Source of the DNA: DASRBO01 sp035653595
GTDB lineage: Bacteria; Actinomycetota; Acidimicrobiia; Acidimicrobiales; JAJPHE01
Assembly (NCBI GenBank): GCA_035653595.1
Contig: DASRBO010000149.1
Location: 1-35,458, forward strand
Direction of reading: 5' to 3'
DNA: 35,458 nt
A program made the translations under genes and the position numbers. This document shows, piece after piece, positions 1-7,966 of the stretch; position 1 is the first letter of the stretch; the number at the start of each line of letters is the position of its first letter. The notes under the pieces are model-generated. The model was not told the origin of the DNA. It did not search any database and saw only the letters and a list, made by a program, of their open reading frames with translations.

Positions 1-1
1 G

Positions 2-139
2 CGGATGGCCGCTGCCGCCGGGAGCTTCGTGCTCCTGGCGGTGGCGGTCACCTCCGACGCAATGACCTGCTTCCTCACCACGGTCTGGCTTCTGGCCGTC
101 CTGGCCAAGAGAGCGGAGGCCCGCCATGGCCACCGCTAA
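2..139 (+). CDS. C-terminal part of a small membrane protein (partial)
   Basis: This frame is open from the window edge to a TAA at 137-139. It has no stop upstream in the window, so it is either the tail of a larger gene or a 44-residue protein starting at the ATG at position 5. The translated part has two hydrophobic stretches (AGSFVLLAVAV and a TCFLTTVWLLAVLA-type helix) and a basic tail, AKRAEARHGHR, as expected for a small inner-membrane protein. It overlaps the start of the FtsK-like gene by 14 bases, so the two are probably translationally coupled. Small membrane proteins next to the transfer ATPase are common in actinomycete integrative elements. No specific family is recognised. Confidence 0.55.
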   Translation, partial: RMAAAAGSFVLLAVAVTSDAMTCFLTTVWLLAVLAKRAEARHGHR

Positions 140-1403
140 CCGTCTGCCCCGCTGGCGGGGCTTCAGCCGCCGGTGGCGAACCGAGCTCTACCTGGCGGCG
201 GGCTTCGTCGTAGCTCGCATGGTGCTCGCCGGCCTGGGCGGCCCGAGTCTCATGCTGGTCGGCAGCCTGGCCATCGTCGCCGTGGCCGCCCTGGTCCCCC
301 CGGTCCGCGACAAGCTCTACGAGCTGCTGGGCGACTCACGGCGGCGGCGGCGCTGGCACCACAACCTCGGACTCGTCGCTCCGGACCGCACCCCGGAGAT
401 CCTTGAGGTCGGATCCGACCGCTTCGGAGAGCGCGGCGCCCTCCGCGTGGCCGGGGGGGCGACGGTCACCGAGTTGGCCCGGTCCTCGGAGGCCTTGGCC
501 GCCTGTTTCGGTGCCAAGGCCGTACGGATCGGGCGCCACCCTGACCATGCCGGAGTTGCGCTGGTCTCGGTGCTCATGGCCGACCCGCTGGCCGACCCGG
601 CCCCTGCTTGGCCTTGGCTGGCTCGGCCGGCGACGTCGTTGTGGGAGCCGGTCCCACTCGGCGTGAGCGAGAGCGGAGCGCCCACGGTCATCAGCCTGGC
701 CGAGCACAACCTGCTCCTCGGGGGAGAGCCGGGTGCCGGCAAGTCCGGAGCCATCAACCTCCTGGTGGCGGCGGGGGTGCTGGACCCGGCCGCGTCACTG
801 TGGCTCCTCGACGGGAAGCTCGTGGAGCTGGCCGCCTGGCGCCAAGCCGCCACCGGATGGGCCGGCGTCGACGTATGGGCGGCGGTCGAGCTGCTACAGC
901 GCATCCAGGTCGTCATGGACGAGCGTTACGCCGAGCTGCTGCACGCCGGCCGGCGCAAGGTGGCACCGGGCACCGGGCTGCACCTGGTGGTGGTGGATGA
1001 GCTGGCCCACTACTTGACGGCCTCCGACAAGAAGGCTCGTGACGCCTTCACCGAGGCGCTGCGCGATTTGGTGTCACGTGGTCGTGCCGCCGGCATCGTC
1101 GTGGTGGCCGCCACCCAGAAGCCCGGTTCTGACGTCGTGCCGACCAGCCTCCGGGATCTCTTCGGATACCGCCTGGCCATGCGCTGCTCCACGGCGGCGG
1201 CGTCAGACACCATCCTCGGGTCGGGCTGGGCCACCGAGGGTTACTCGGCCGCGGCCATCGATCCCGCCACCCGGGGCGTGGGCTACCTGCTCCACGAATC
1301 TGGCGTGCCCCATCTGCTGCGCACCCACTGGCTCGACGATGCTTGTGTCGCTGACCTGGCGGCCCGCGGCATCGGGATCCGTGAGGTCAACCGCGATGGG
1401 TGA
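126..1403 (+). CDS. FtsK/SpoIIIE-type DNA transfer ATPase of an integrative element
   Basis: A 425-residue DNA-pumping ATPase of the FtsK/SpoIIIE class, as used by actinomycete integrative and conjugative elements (Tra proteins) to move double-stranded DNA between cells. Two hydrophobic segments lie near residues 21-60. The Walker A motif GGEPGAGKS is at 199-207, and the Walker B strand LVVVDE ends at D291-E292. The text VVVAATQKP after Walker B fits the family. It is far shorter than chromosomal FtsK and lacks the long linker and gamma domain, as expected for a transfer protein. It overlaps the membrane protein upstream and shares 8 bases with rep downstream. The class is clear. The role in conjugation is inferred from its neighbours. 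Confidence 0.88.
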   Translation: MATANRLPRWRGFSRRWRTELYLAAGFVVARMVLAGLGGPSLMLVGSLAIVAVAALVPPVRDKLYELLGDSRRRRRWHHNLGLVAPDRTPEILEVGSDRFGERGALRVAGGATVTELARSSEALAACFGAKAVRIGRHPDHAGVALVSVLMADPLADPAPAWPWLARPATSLWEPVPLGVSESGAPTVISLAEHNLLLGGEPGAGKSGAINLLVAAGVLDPAASLWLLDGKLVELAAWRQAATGWAGVDVWAAVELLQRIQVVMDERYAELLHAGRRKVAPGTGLHLVVVDELAHYLTASDKKARDAFTEALRDLVSRGRAAGIVVVAATQKPGSDVVPTSLRDLFGYRLAMRCSTAAASDTILGSGWATEGYSAAAIDPATRGVGYLLHESGVPHLLRTHWLDDACVADLAARGIGIREVNRDG

Positions 1404-2736
1404 CTACTCCGTCTCCGAGGCGGTGGAACGGATCGCCTCCCCGTCGTGGCCCGCCTTCGAAGCCCAGCTTTCCTCCACGGGGGGCTGTGCCCGGCCCGTA
1501 CGCCTGGTCGGCAAGGTCAATGCCGTCGACCCCGCCACGGGTGAAATGACCACTCATTTCACCACCGCCGGCCAGCCCGACGGGGTGTTGCTCAAGGCCT
1601 GCGGGTCCCGCCGGGCCACCCGATGCCGACCATGCTCAGCGGTGTACAAGGGCGATGCCCGGATGTTGGTGGCCGCCGGCCTGGCCGGAGGCAAGGGAAC
1701 CGACGAGTCGGTGCCCGAGCGTCCGACGGTGTTCGCCACCTTCACCGCCCCTAGCTTCGGCGCCGTGCACCGACAGAGCGACAATCGGGCCTGCCACCCC
1801 GGCCCGACAGGACGCTGTGCTCACGGCCGTCGTCTGGCGTGCTGGGGGCGACATGGCGGAGATGATCACCAGGTCGGCACCCCCTTGTGTGTCGACTGCT
1901 ACGACTACGAGAGCGCCGTCATCTGGAACGCTCGGGTGACCGAGCTGTGGCGGCGCACGGTGATCGCCACGGGCCGGGCCATGGCCGCGACGATACGTAT
2001 GACGGTCCGGTCCTTCGCCGCTGCCTATCGGATCAGCTACGTGAAGGTGGTCGAATACCAGCGTCGGGGCTCCGTGCATGTCCATGCCGTCCTGCGAGTG
2101 GACGCCCGTAGCGGCGGGCCAATCGACCTGGACGCGGGCCGGCTGGCCGATGCGGTGCGTGTCGCCGCGATGCGTGTTCGAGCTCCTAGTCCCTGGCCGG
2201 TGGGCGCAGCGGTGCGGTGGGGGCGTCAGGTGGACGTGGCGGTGGTCGGTGCCTTCGAACGGCGCCGAGTGGCCAACTATTTGGCCAAGTACGCCACCAA
2301 GTCCGCTGATGACAGCGGTGCCCTCGACCATCGCATCACCGAGGCGGACATAGCGGGACTCGGGTTGCCGGACCATCTCGAGAAGATGGTGCGGGCCGCC
2401 TGGCGGATGGGGGGCACGGAGGCACTCGCGCATCTCAGGTTGCGTCCATGGGCGCACTGCCTCGGCTTTCGAGGCCATTGGTTGACCAAGAGCCGGGTCT
2501 ACTCAACGACCTTCGGCGTGCTCCGCCGGGCCCGCCACGAGTTCCGCAAGACCGAAGCGCTGCGCCTCTCTGGGGAACAAGCCGACGCCGACCGGATCGA
2601 GATCGGCTCATGGCGCTTCGTCGGGGTCGGGCACGTCAGTGAGGGCGACGCCTTGTTGGCCCGCTGGCACGCCGAGATACGCGCCCGGCATCGCTACCTG
2701 GCCCGGGAGGCCGAGCGCGAGGAGGTGGCGGCATGA
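1396..2736 (+). CDS. RepSA-like HUH rolling-circle replication initiator
   Basis: A 446-residue replication initiator resembling RepSA of pSAM2-type elements. The ATG at 1396 is chosen because it overlaps the FtsK stop by 8 bases; the open frame continues upstream inside ftsK but reads there as shadow. A cysteine-rich N-terminal part (RCRPC, then CVDC) probably binds zinc. The HUH metal-binding motif is H228-V-H230 in GSVHVHAVL. The motif-3 region NYLAKYATK holds Y295 and Y299 followed by a lysine, so either tyrosine could attack DNA. It would nick the element's double-strand origin so the excised circle can replicate. It ends in an ATGA overlap with the excisionase-like gene. The family assignment rests on motifs and gene context. 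Confidence 0.82.
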   Translation: MGDYSVSEAVERIASPSWPAFEAQLSSTGGCARPVRLVGKVNAVDPATGEMTTHFTTAGQPDGVLLKACGSRRATRCRPCSAVYKGDARMLVAAGLAGGKGTDESVPERPTVFATFTAPSFGAVHRQSDNRACHPGPTGRCAHGRRLACWGRHGGDDHQVGTPLCVDCYDYESAVIWNARVTELWRRTVIATGRAMAATIRMTVRSFAAAYRISYVKVVEYQRRGSVHVHAVLRVDARSGGPIDLDAGRLADAVRVAAMRVRAPSPWPVGAAVRWGRQVDVAVVGAFERRRVANYLAKYATKSADDSGALDHRITEADIAGLGLPDHLEKMVRAAWRMGGTEALAHLRLRPWAHCLGFRGHWLTKSRVYSTTFGVLRRARHEFRKTEALRLSGEQADADRIEIGSWRFVGVGHVSEGDALLARWHAEIRARHRYLAREAEREEVAA

Positions 2737-2969
2737 CAATCGACGTTGCTGTTCCTTTCCAGCGCCCCACCCGTATCCCGGACGCGCTGACGGTCGAGGA
2801 GGCGGCCCGCCTCCTGCGGGTGTCGGCCCGGACCGTGCGCCGGCGCATCGCCCGTTACGAGGCTGGGGACCTCATGGCCTGGCCCACCCATGTCATCCGC
2901 CTCGGCCGAATCGTGCGTATCCCGGCCGGGGAGCTATTGGCAGTGCTCGCTGTTACAGCCAACGCGTAG
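2733..2969 (+). CDS. Excisionase-like helix-turn-helix protein
   Basis: A 78-residue protein with a MerR/excisionase-type winged helix. The LTVEEAARLLRVSARTVRRRI segment is the DNA-binding helix pair, and the wing is the IRLGRIVRIPAGEL stretch. Proteins of this fold and size between rep and int in actinomycete elements act as Xis, bending attachment-site DNA so that the integrase excises instead of integrating. The start ATG overlaps the rep stop as ATGA, and the stop lies 10 bases before the integrase start. A role as a transcriptional regulator of the element is also possible. Position and fold make Xis the best guess. Confidence 0.8.
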   Translation: MTIDVAVPFQRPTRIPDALTVEEAARLLRVSARTVRRRIARYEAGDLMAWPTHVIRLGRIVRIPAGELLAVLAVTANA

Positions 2970-2979
2970 CCTCCCGACG

Positions 2980-4173
2980 ATGGCCGGCCACCTCTACCAA
3001 CTGCCCGGCGAGAAGGGCTGGCGCGTCCAGATCGACGTCGGCATCGATCCCGCCACAGGCCGCCGGGTGCGGGTCAAGCTCCCCGGGCGGGGCAAGCCAC
3101 CCTTCGCCGCCAAGAGGGAGGCCGAGCAGGCGGCCGCACGCGTCCTGGTCGAGCGTTCCGACGGCGCGGTGGTCGACTCCCGTTACACCACGGTGAGCGA
3201 GTTCCTCCTGGAGCGTTGGCTGCCGGCGCGCAAGGCCCGGGGTATCCGGCCGTCGACTGTGGCCGGCTACGAGTGGGCCATCCGCCGCTACGTCGTGCCG
3301 AAGGTCGGCGCCCTCAAACTGAAGGACCTGCGCCCGGACCACGTAGCTCGGATGATCACCGACTTGGCCACCGAGCCCGGCCGCTACGGTCGGCCTCGCT
3401 CAGCGCGCACGATCGAAGTGGCCCGCAAGGTCCTGGGAATGGCCCTGGCCGACGCCGTTCGATGGGGGATTCTCTCTCGCAACCCGGTCGACGCGGCTAA
3501 GCCCGACCTGGTCAGGCTCGGCGGGCCCAAGCGTCCGCCGACCATATGGACCAAGCAACAGCTGGGGCAGTTCCTGCGCTCGGTGGAGGCGGAGCGTGAC
3601 TTCGCTCTGTGGCGTTTGGCTGCCACCACCGGCATGCGGCGGGGAGAGCTCTGCGGCCTCGAGTGGGGGGACGTCGATCTCCACGGGCGGCACCTGTTCG
3701 TGCGCCGCGCTCGCGTGATGGTCGGTGGGGGTTATGCCATGACGCAGGAGCCGAAGACTCCCGCCGGCGTGCGCAAGATCGGCCTCGACGAAGTGACCGT
3801 GGAGGCACTGCGGGCCCACAAACGGTTACAGGAGGCGGAGCGCCGGGCGTGTCCGCCAGGGCAATGGAAAGAGTGCGACAATGTCTTTCGCGATCAGCTC
3901 GGGCGGCCCGTGTTCCCCGAGTCGTTGACGAAGCGGTTCCGGGTGCTGACCCTCGGGGCCGGGCTGCCGCCGATCCGGCTCCACGACATCCGCCACTCCT
4001 ACGCCACGGCGTTCCTGCAGAGCGGGCTTCGGGTCGAGACACTGGCGGACCGGCTGGGTCACAGCACAGCAACTATTACTCGTTCGATCTATCTGCATCC
4101 TGTCGAGGACCTGGACCGGGAGGCCGCCGAGATAGTGGCCCGCCTGATCACCGACGACCAGGACGGAGACTGA
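2980..4173 (+). CDS. Tyrosine recombinase (phage-type integrase)
   Basis: A 397-residue site-specific recombinase. An arm-type DNA-binding domain occupies about residues 1-60, a SAM-like core-binding domain about 65-165, and the catalytic domain about 185-385. Catalytic residues are visible: R220 in TGMRRGEL, H335 and R338 in HDIRHSYAT, H361 in LGHSTAT and the nucleophile Y371 in SIYLHP. The ATG at 2980 is chosen because it lies 10 bases after the xis stop; the frame is open upstream only as shadow. All active-site residues are present, so the enzyme looks functional. In AICEs this gene usually adjoins the attachment site, often a tRNA 3' end. No tRNA or obvious tRNA fragment is visible in the 190 bases downstream. 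Confidence 0.95.
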   Translation: MAGHLYQLPGEKGWRVQIDVGIDPATGRRVRVKLPGRGKPPFAAKREAEQAAARVLVERSDGAVVDSRYTTVSEFLLERWLPARKARGIRPSTVAGYEWAIRRYVVPKVGALKLKDLRPDHVARMITDLATEPGRYGRPRSARTIEVARKVLGMALADAVRWGILSRNPVDAAKPDLVRLGGPKRPPTIWTKQQLGQFLRSVEAERDFALWRLAATTGMRRGELCGLEWGDVDLHGRHLFVRRARVMVGGGYAMTQEPKTPAGVRKIGLDEVTVEALRAHKRLQEAERRACPPGQWKECDNVFRDQLGRPVFPESLTKRFRVLTLGAGLPPIRLHDIRHSYATAFLQSGLRVETLADRLGHSTATITRSIYLHPVEDLDREAAEIVARLITDDQDGD

Positions 4174-4203
4174 GGGGGGAGGGACCCGAAGGCCCCTCCC
4201 CCC
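4174..4203 (+). terminator. Strong GC hairpin after the integrase
   Basis: GGGGGGAGGG at 4174-4183 is matched perfectly by CCCTCCCCCC at 4194-4203 across a 10-base loop. It begins directly after the integrase stop codon. No T-tract follows, which is common for actinobacterial terminators. It probably ends the element's operon. It could also mark the end of the element. Confidence 0.7.
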
Positions 4204-4354
4204 GGGAGTCTCACAAGGACAAGCGGCAGCATAATTCCCATGCAGAGAGGCAGAACCTGCTGCTGCGGTGATCTCAAGACCGGCCCAAGCGCGGGCCTTC
4301 CCTTCGGCCGTTCCACGGGGGCCCCGCTCGGCGTCAGCGATCGCAAGTTCTGGC

Positions 4355-4368
4355 TATACTTATGGCTA
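4355..4368 (+). promoter_or_regulatory. Probable leaderless promoter of the toxin-antitoxin operon
   Basis: TATACT at 4355-4360 is a good -10 hexamer. Seven bases later comes the ATG at 4368, so transcription would start on or next to the A of the start codon. No clear -35 hexamer and no Shine-Dalgarno sequence are visible. GGCTAT occurs twice around the -10 (4352-4357 and 4364-4369), which could serve as antitoxin-binding half sites. This layout favours ATG 4368 over the in-frame ATG at 4362. Confidence 0.5.
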
Positions 4369-4652
4369 TGTCCGCCGCCGAACATCTGCCCCTGGCCGAC
4401 GTGAAGAACCGCCTGTCAGAGGTGGTTGAGCGCCTGGAACGGGAGCACGGCCGGGTCGTGATCACCAAGCACGGCAGGCCGGCCGCCGTCGTGCTCAGCG
4501 TCGACGATCTCGAGTCACTGGAGGAGACCCTCGACATCCTCTCCGATCCGCAGCTGCTGGCGGACATCCGCCAGGCGGAGGCGGAGGTGGCCGCCGGCCA
4601 GGCGGAGATCCTCACGAAGGAAGAGGCCCAGGCCCTGATTCGGCCGAGTTGA
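4368..4652 (+). CDS. Phd/YefM-family antitoxin
   Basis: A 94-residue antitoxin. The N-terminal LADVKNRLSEVVERLE and VVITKHGRPAAVVLS segments are the standard Phd/YefM dimerisation and DNA-binding fold, with the signature KHGRPAAV. The C-terminal acidic helical tail (about residues 55-94) would wrap and neutralise the toxin. The gene overlaps the toxin gene by 4 bases (TTGA). Such antitoxins normally repress their own promoter, and the DNA just upstream has repeated GGCTAT. The pair lies directly beside the integrase end of the mobile element and may be cargo that stabilises it or an older chromosomal neighbour. Confidence 0.9.
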   Translation: MSAAEHLPLADVKNRLSEVVERLEREHGRVVITKHGRPAAVVLSVDDLESLEETLDILSDPQLLADIRQAEAEVAAGQAEILTKEEAQALIRPS

Positions 4653-4924
4653 GCGAGCCGTACGCGGTCGCCTGGTCGCCCACCGCCCGGCGCCAGCTCA
4701 CGAGGTTGCCCGAGAAGGTCGGCTCGGCCGTGGTCGAGTTCGTCTACGGGGCGCTGGCTGAGAACCCTCAGCGGGTAGGGCACCCCCTCCGCCTTGGTCT
4801 GGAGGGCCTCCACTCCGCACGCCGGGGGGACTACCGGGTCGTCTACGGAGTTGATGACGACGCCCGCACTGTCACCATCAGGATCATCGAGCACCGGTCG
4901 CACGTGTACCGGCGCTGGGTCTAG
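4649..4924 (+). CDS. RelE/ParE-superfamily toxin
   Basis: A 91-residue protein of the RelE/ParE toxin fold, starting at a TTG that overlaps the antitoxin stop. Family signatures are YAVAWSPTARRQLTRLP at the N-terminus, the central HPLRLGLEGLHSARRGDYRVVY strand-turn-strand, and the C-terminal IRIIEHRSHVYR. Arginines in ARRGDYRVVY and the histidine and arginine of EHRSHVYR match the basic ribosome-binding, mRNA-cleaving surface of RelE-type toxins. ParE-type gyrase toxins share the fold, but the YefM-type partner and the RSHVYR ending favour RelE-type ribosome-dependent mRNA cleavage. All key parts are present. Confidence 0.9.
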   Translation: MSEPYAVAWSPTARRQLTRLPEKVGSAVVEFVYGALAENPQRVGHPLRLGLEGLHSARRGDYRVVYGVDDDARTVTIRIIEHRSHVYRRWV

Positions 4925-5075
4925 ACGGAAGGCCGGGTAGGTCACCGATGATCGGAGGGGCGGCGCCGGCGCGCCACCAATCGGGTCTTTCGGAGGGCAG
5001 CGGTTGATCCGAGGTCGGGCGGCCCACCAACAGGCCGATGGTGACAGGCGACGATCCGCGGCGTGAGGCATCCTC

Positions 5076-6487
5076 GTGATGATGGGCGATCGTCACCGCT
5101 GGCGCCATTGGACGCTGTGGGGCGCCGCCCTCGTCGGGGGGACGGCGGTGGCCACGGCGCTGATCGGCCTCCCCGGTCCTCCGTCATCGGTCCGGACGAG
5201 GCTGGGAGCCACCGCCGGCCCGCAGCCGAACGATCAGCCGGCCGGGACGCTTCCGTCGTCCGTACCCGCGCCGGTGATGACCGTGACGATGCCGCCGCCG
5301 AGCCTCAGCACAACGACCTCGGTGACGATCCCCGTCGAAGTGCCGTCGGCCACGATCCCCGAAACGACCGTCTGTTCCACCGCCGGATGGTCGCAAGTCA
5401 ACAGTGGGGCCGAGGCCCCACCTGGAACAGGATGGACTTGGCTGAATGCTGTGGGTGCCATCTCACCTATTGACGCCTGGGCAGTCGGGGGCCGATCCGG
5501 CCAGTCGAACCGGACTCTCGCTGTCCACTGGAACGGGGTTTTGTGGTCCGTGGTGCCCACTCCGGACCCCGGCTCGGCCCAGGAACTGACGGCGGTGGCC
5601 GCCCGCGCCTCCGACGACGTGTGGGCGGTCGGCTACCAGGAGCTCCACGGCGATCCGGACCAACCGCTGATCGAGCACTGGAACGGCCGGCTGTGGTCCG
5701 TAACGCCCAGCCCGCAGGTGGGGCCGCAGACCCGCCTCGAGGGGGCACGGCGATCTCGGCTACCGACGCGTGGGCAGTGGGCCAGCAGGAGAATGGGGTC
5801 ACCGCCTCAGGGGGCCCCGGGCCTTCATCCAGCTCCGGGCCCTCATCAGGCGGGCAGGGCGGCACTTCGTCCGGCTCCTTCACGGTTATCGAACACTGGG
5901 ACGGCCGGTCCTGGTCGCTGGTACCCACTCCCAGCCTTCCCACCCCTGAGCACCTCGCCGGGGTGGCCGGAGATGCCCCCGACGACGTATGGGCCGTCGG
6001 TGGAGACGGCAACGGCGCCATGGCCGAGCACTGGGACGGACGCTCCTGGACGGTGATGCATGCTGGCACCGGACAACTTGCCGCGGTAGCCGTCCTCTCT
6101 GGGTCTTCGGTCTGGGCCGTGGGGTCGCTCGGCACGCAGACCCTCGTCGAGCATTGGAACGGCCATTATTGGTCCACGGTGCCGAGCCCGAGCCCGGCCG
6201 GATACAGCTCAAGCGCCCTTCTGGGGGTTACCGCGGTCTCGCCCATCGACGCCTGGGCGGTCGGCGAGGCCTACGGCGGAGCCTCCGGCAATGACACCCT
6301 GGTCGAGCGTTGGGCCGGGACCCGCTGGTCGGTCGTCCCCAGCCCGAGCCCCGACGCCGACGACCTTCTCCATGGGGTCAGCGCCGATGGGGCCGCCGAC
6401 GTTTGGGCCGTCGGCGTGGCCGGGTGGGCGCCGGGCGCGGTGGAGCCGTCTCCTGGTGCCCTGGCCGAGCATTTCTGCAAGCCATGA
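5076..6487 (+). pseudogene. Seven-bladed propeller protein, split by one frameshift
   Basis: One gene read in two frames: GTG 5076 to about 5744, then the -1 frame to the TGA at 6485-6487 (about 470 residues when joined). The N-terminus has a signal or membrane anchor (about residues 11-33), then a Pro/Thr/Ser linker. Seven repeats of 40-65 residues follow. Each has an L-x-x-V start, a D-x-WAVG core and an EHW-x-G-x-xW-S-x-VPSPSP end, typical of beta-propeller blades in secreted actinobacterial proteins. The frame changes in the third blade at a run of five G (5741-5745); one extra G restores a continuous protein. A sequencing error, a recent mutation or programmed slippage are all possible. 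The function is unknown; adhesion or ligand binding outside the cell is a guess. Confidence 0.72.
5741..5745 (+). other. Frameshift point in a G5 run
   Basis: Upstream of this point the blade repeats read in the frame of 5076; downstream they read in the frame of 5741. The last upstream codons are gag (5739) and ggg (5742). The downstream frame resumes with ggc (5744), acg, gcg, atc and encodes the expected GTAISATDAWAVG blade start. Adding one G to the run would fuse the halves. Confidence 0.75.
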
Positions 6488-6824
6488 ACCGACGTCAGCT
6501 CGGGCTGCGTGCCGTGCCGTGGCGCGGTACAGCCGCTCGTGAGGACCGCCAAGGTGATTGTCACGACGATTGCGCGACACCAGGCCCGGGTGCACGACCC
6601 TTGCGGTCGGCAGGTTCATGTCTCATCCGCCGACAGGCCGGCTCCAGCACGCAGAAGGCGGCGTTATCGCAAGAATTCCGCCACCTTGGCCTACGGCATA
6701 GAGGACATGGCCATAGGCGACGGGATCCCGACGAGGGGTGAGCACTGGAGCACGCCGCCAAGAAGACGAGCAGAAGGCCGGGGAACGCTGTAGGCGTTCG
6801 CTTAGAAGCCGTTGCTCGCATGAG
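6488..6824. other. Gene-free stretch with two hairpins
   Basis: These 337 bases between the propeller gene and the converging membrane-protein gene hold no convincing coding frame. Two inverted repeats are visible. One is GCCTACGGC (6689-6697) against GCCATAGGC (6710-6718) with one mismatch. The other is GAACGC (6783-6788) against GCGTTC (6794-6799), perfect with a 5-base loop. The second sits about 25 bases beyond the stop of the minus-strand gene and may be its terminator; the first may serve the plus-strand gene. Confidence 0.45.
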
Positions 6825-7595
6825 CTAGTCGGAGTCCTTCCGACCCGGGAGGATCCCCCTCTCAGCCCAACGCCAGAAGCCGATGCCGCCAATAAGGAGT
6901 GCGGCACCCGGTAAGACGACGTTGGGTAACGCCTGGGCGCCAAGTGCGCCACCGAAGCTGATCACGTTCGAGATGTCGTAAAGGCAGGCGAGAAGTGCGA
7001 GCCCGGTGAACCCAGAGACGAATACGGCCAGGGGGATGCTCCGCTCCAGAGCGGCCAGCAGAGCCAGTCCGACGGCGATCACGAGGAGACCGATCAGGCC
7101 CCGGACCATCAGATCGGGAACGCGGTCGAGAGTCACGGCCGCGCCGAACCAAGCCCGCGGCTCCACCTGCGGCGAGGTCACGACGAGAGCTCCGAGAAGG
7201 GTGCACGCCAGAGCGAGGGGCGCCCAGATCCGAACCCCTGCGCCTGATTTCGGGCCGCTACGCCGGTGGTACCAGCCCGTCAGGGCGAACCCAACCGGGA
7301 TGGCGCAGAGCCAGTAGACCGCGGCCCAGCCAGAGGCGAATGGCGACGAGGGCGCCAGGCCAGTGTCCCTGAACAGCGACACGCTGATGCGACCAAACGT
7401 CACGCAAGAGGAGTGATCAGGCGGACATCGCGGAAGGCTCTGCCAGTAGAAGGGGGAGGCGCCGAGGACCAGGACTCCGAGGAGGACCAGCGGGAACGCG
7501 AAGCTGCGGGGAACCGGACTCTGTTCCACGGCCCGGCTCCCCCGGGCCTTACCGACGTGACCGGCGGGAACGAACGTGGCGCGGGTCACGACCAT
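6825..7595 (-). CDS. Unrecognised six-helix membrane protein
   Basis: A 256-residue protein when started at the ATG at 7595. The open frame extends further upstream, but that part is shadow of the overlapping gene. Six hydrophobic segments are visible: FAFPLVLLGVLVLGASPF, AAVYWLCAIPVGFALTGW, WAPLALACTLLGALVV, MVRGLIGLLVIAVGLALLAAL, LAVFVSGFTGLALLACLY and VVLPGAALLIGGIGF. The first outside loop carries two cysteines (PRCPPDHSSC), which could form a disulfide. The C-terminus is basic (RKDSD preceded by PG). It overlaps the upstream small gene by 47 bases and is probably co-expressed. No family is recognised, and no function is proposed. Confidence 0.65.
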   Translation of the reverse strand: MVVTRATFVPAGHVGKARGSRAVEQSPVPRSFAFPLVLLGVLVLGASPFYWQSLPRCPPDHSSCVTFGRISVSLFRDTGLAPSSPFASGWAAVYWLCAIPVGFALTGWYHRRSGPKSGAGVRIWAPLALACTLLGALVVTSPQVEPRAWFGAAVTLDRVPDLMVRGLIGLLVIAVGLALLAALERSIPLAVFVSGFTGLALLACLYDISNVISFGGALGAQALPNVVLPGAALLIGGIGFWRWAERGILPGRKDSD

Positions 7596-7896
7596 GCGTG
7601 ATCCAGGCGGCCACGACGTCGGCGGCCAGTCGATCCTCGAGCGGCGAAGACGGCTTGCCGACGAAGAGACTGAGCAGTCCGCCCCGGTCCAGGGTGGCGC
7701 CCGGATAGCCGATCCGGTGGGCGGCAATGACGGCGGCACGTCGCCATTCCGTGCGGTCTGACACGGCGTCAGCGCGCACGTGCAACTCGGTAGAGCCGGT
7801 GGCACGCAGCTCCTTCTCGATCGCGTCGGCCATCGCGGTGACACGAGTGCGTGCCCGTTTGCGCTTCTCCGCCTCGAGGCTGGAAACCCAGGCCAT
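7549..7896 (-). CDS. Unrecognised 115-residue soluble protein
   Basis: It starts at ATG 7896, preceded by GGAGG four bases upstream (CACGGAGGCGTC). The N-terminus is rich in charged helix (EAEKRKRARTRVTAMADAIEKEL). A mixed alpha/beta part with EWRRAAVIAAHRIGYP follows, and a basic end rich in Arg and Ser. There is no signal peptide or membrane segment. Codon use is typical of the window. It is the first gene of an apparent two-gene unit with the membrane protein and lies about 100 bases from the 3' end of tRNA-Arg. This position is a common insertion point for foreign DNA, but no integrase is present. The family is not recognised. Confidence 0.6.
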   Translation of the reverse strand: MAWVSSLEAEKRKRARTRVTAMADAIEKELRATGSTELHVRADAVSDRTEWRRAAVIAAHRIGYPGATLDRGGLLSLFVGKPSSPLEDRLAADVVAAWITHGRDPRHVRSRRSRR

Positions 7897-7966
7897 GACG
7901 CCTCCGTGCCGCGCACCGCCGTTTCTGGCACGGAGTTGGCACGCAGCCGGATCGCCTCATCCGTGC

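Noticed and set aside
4204..4354. A tRNA or tRNA 3' fragment as attachment site beside the integrase
   Set aside because: Read on both strands, no T-arm sequence or cloverleaf can be formed.
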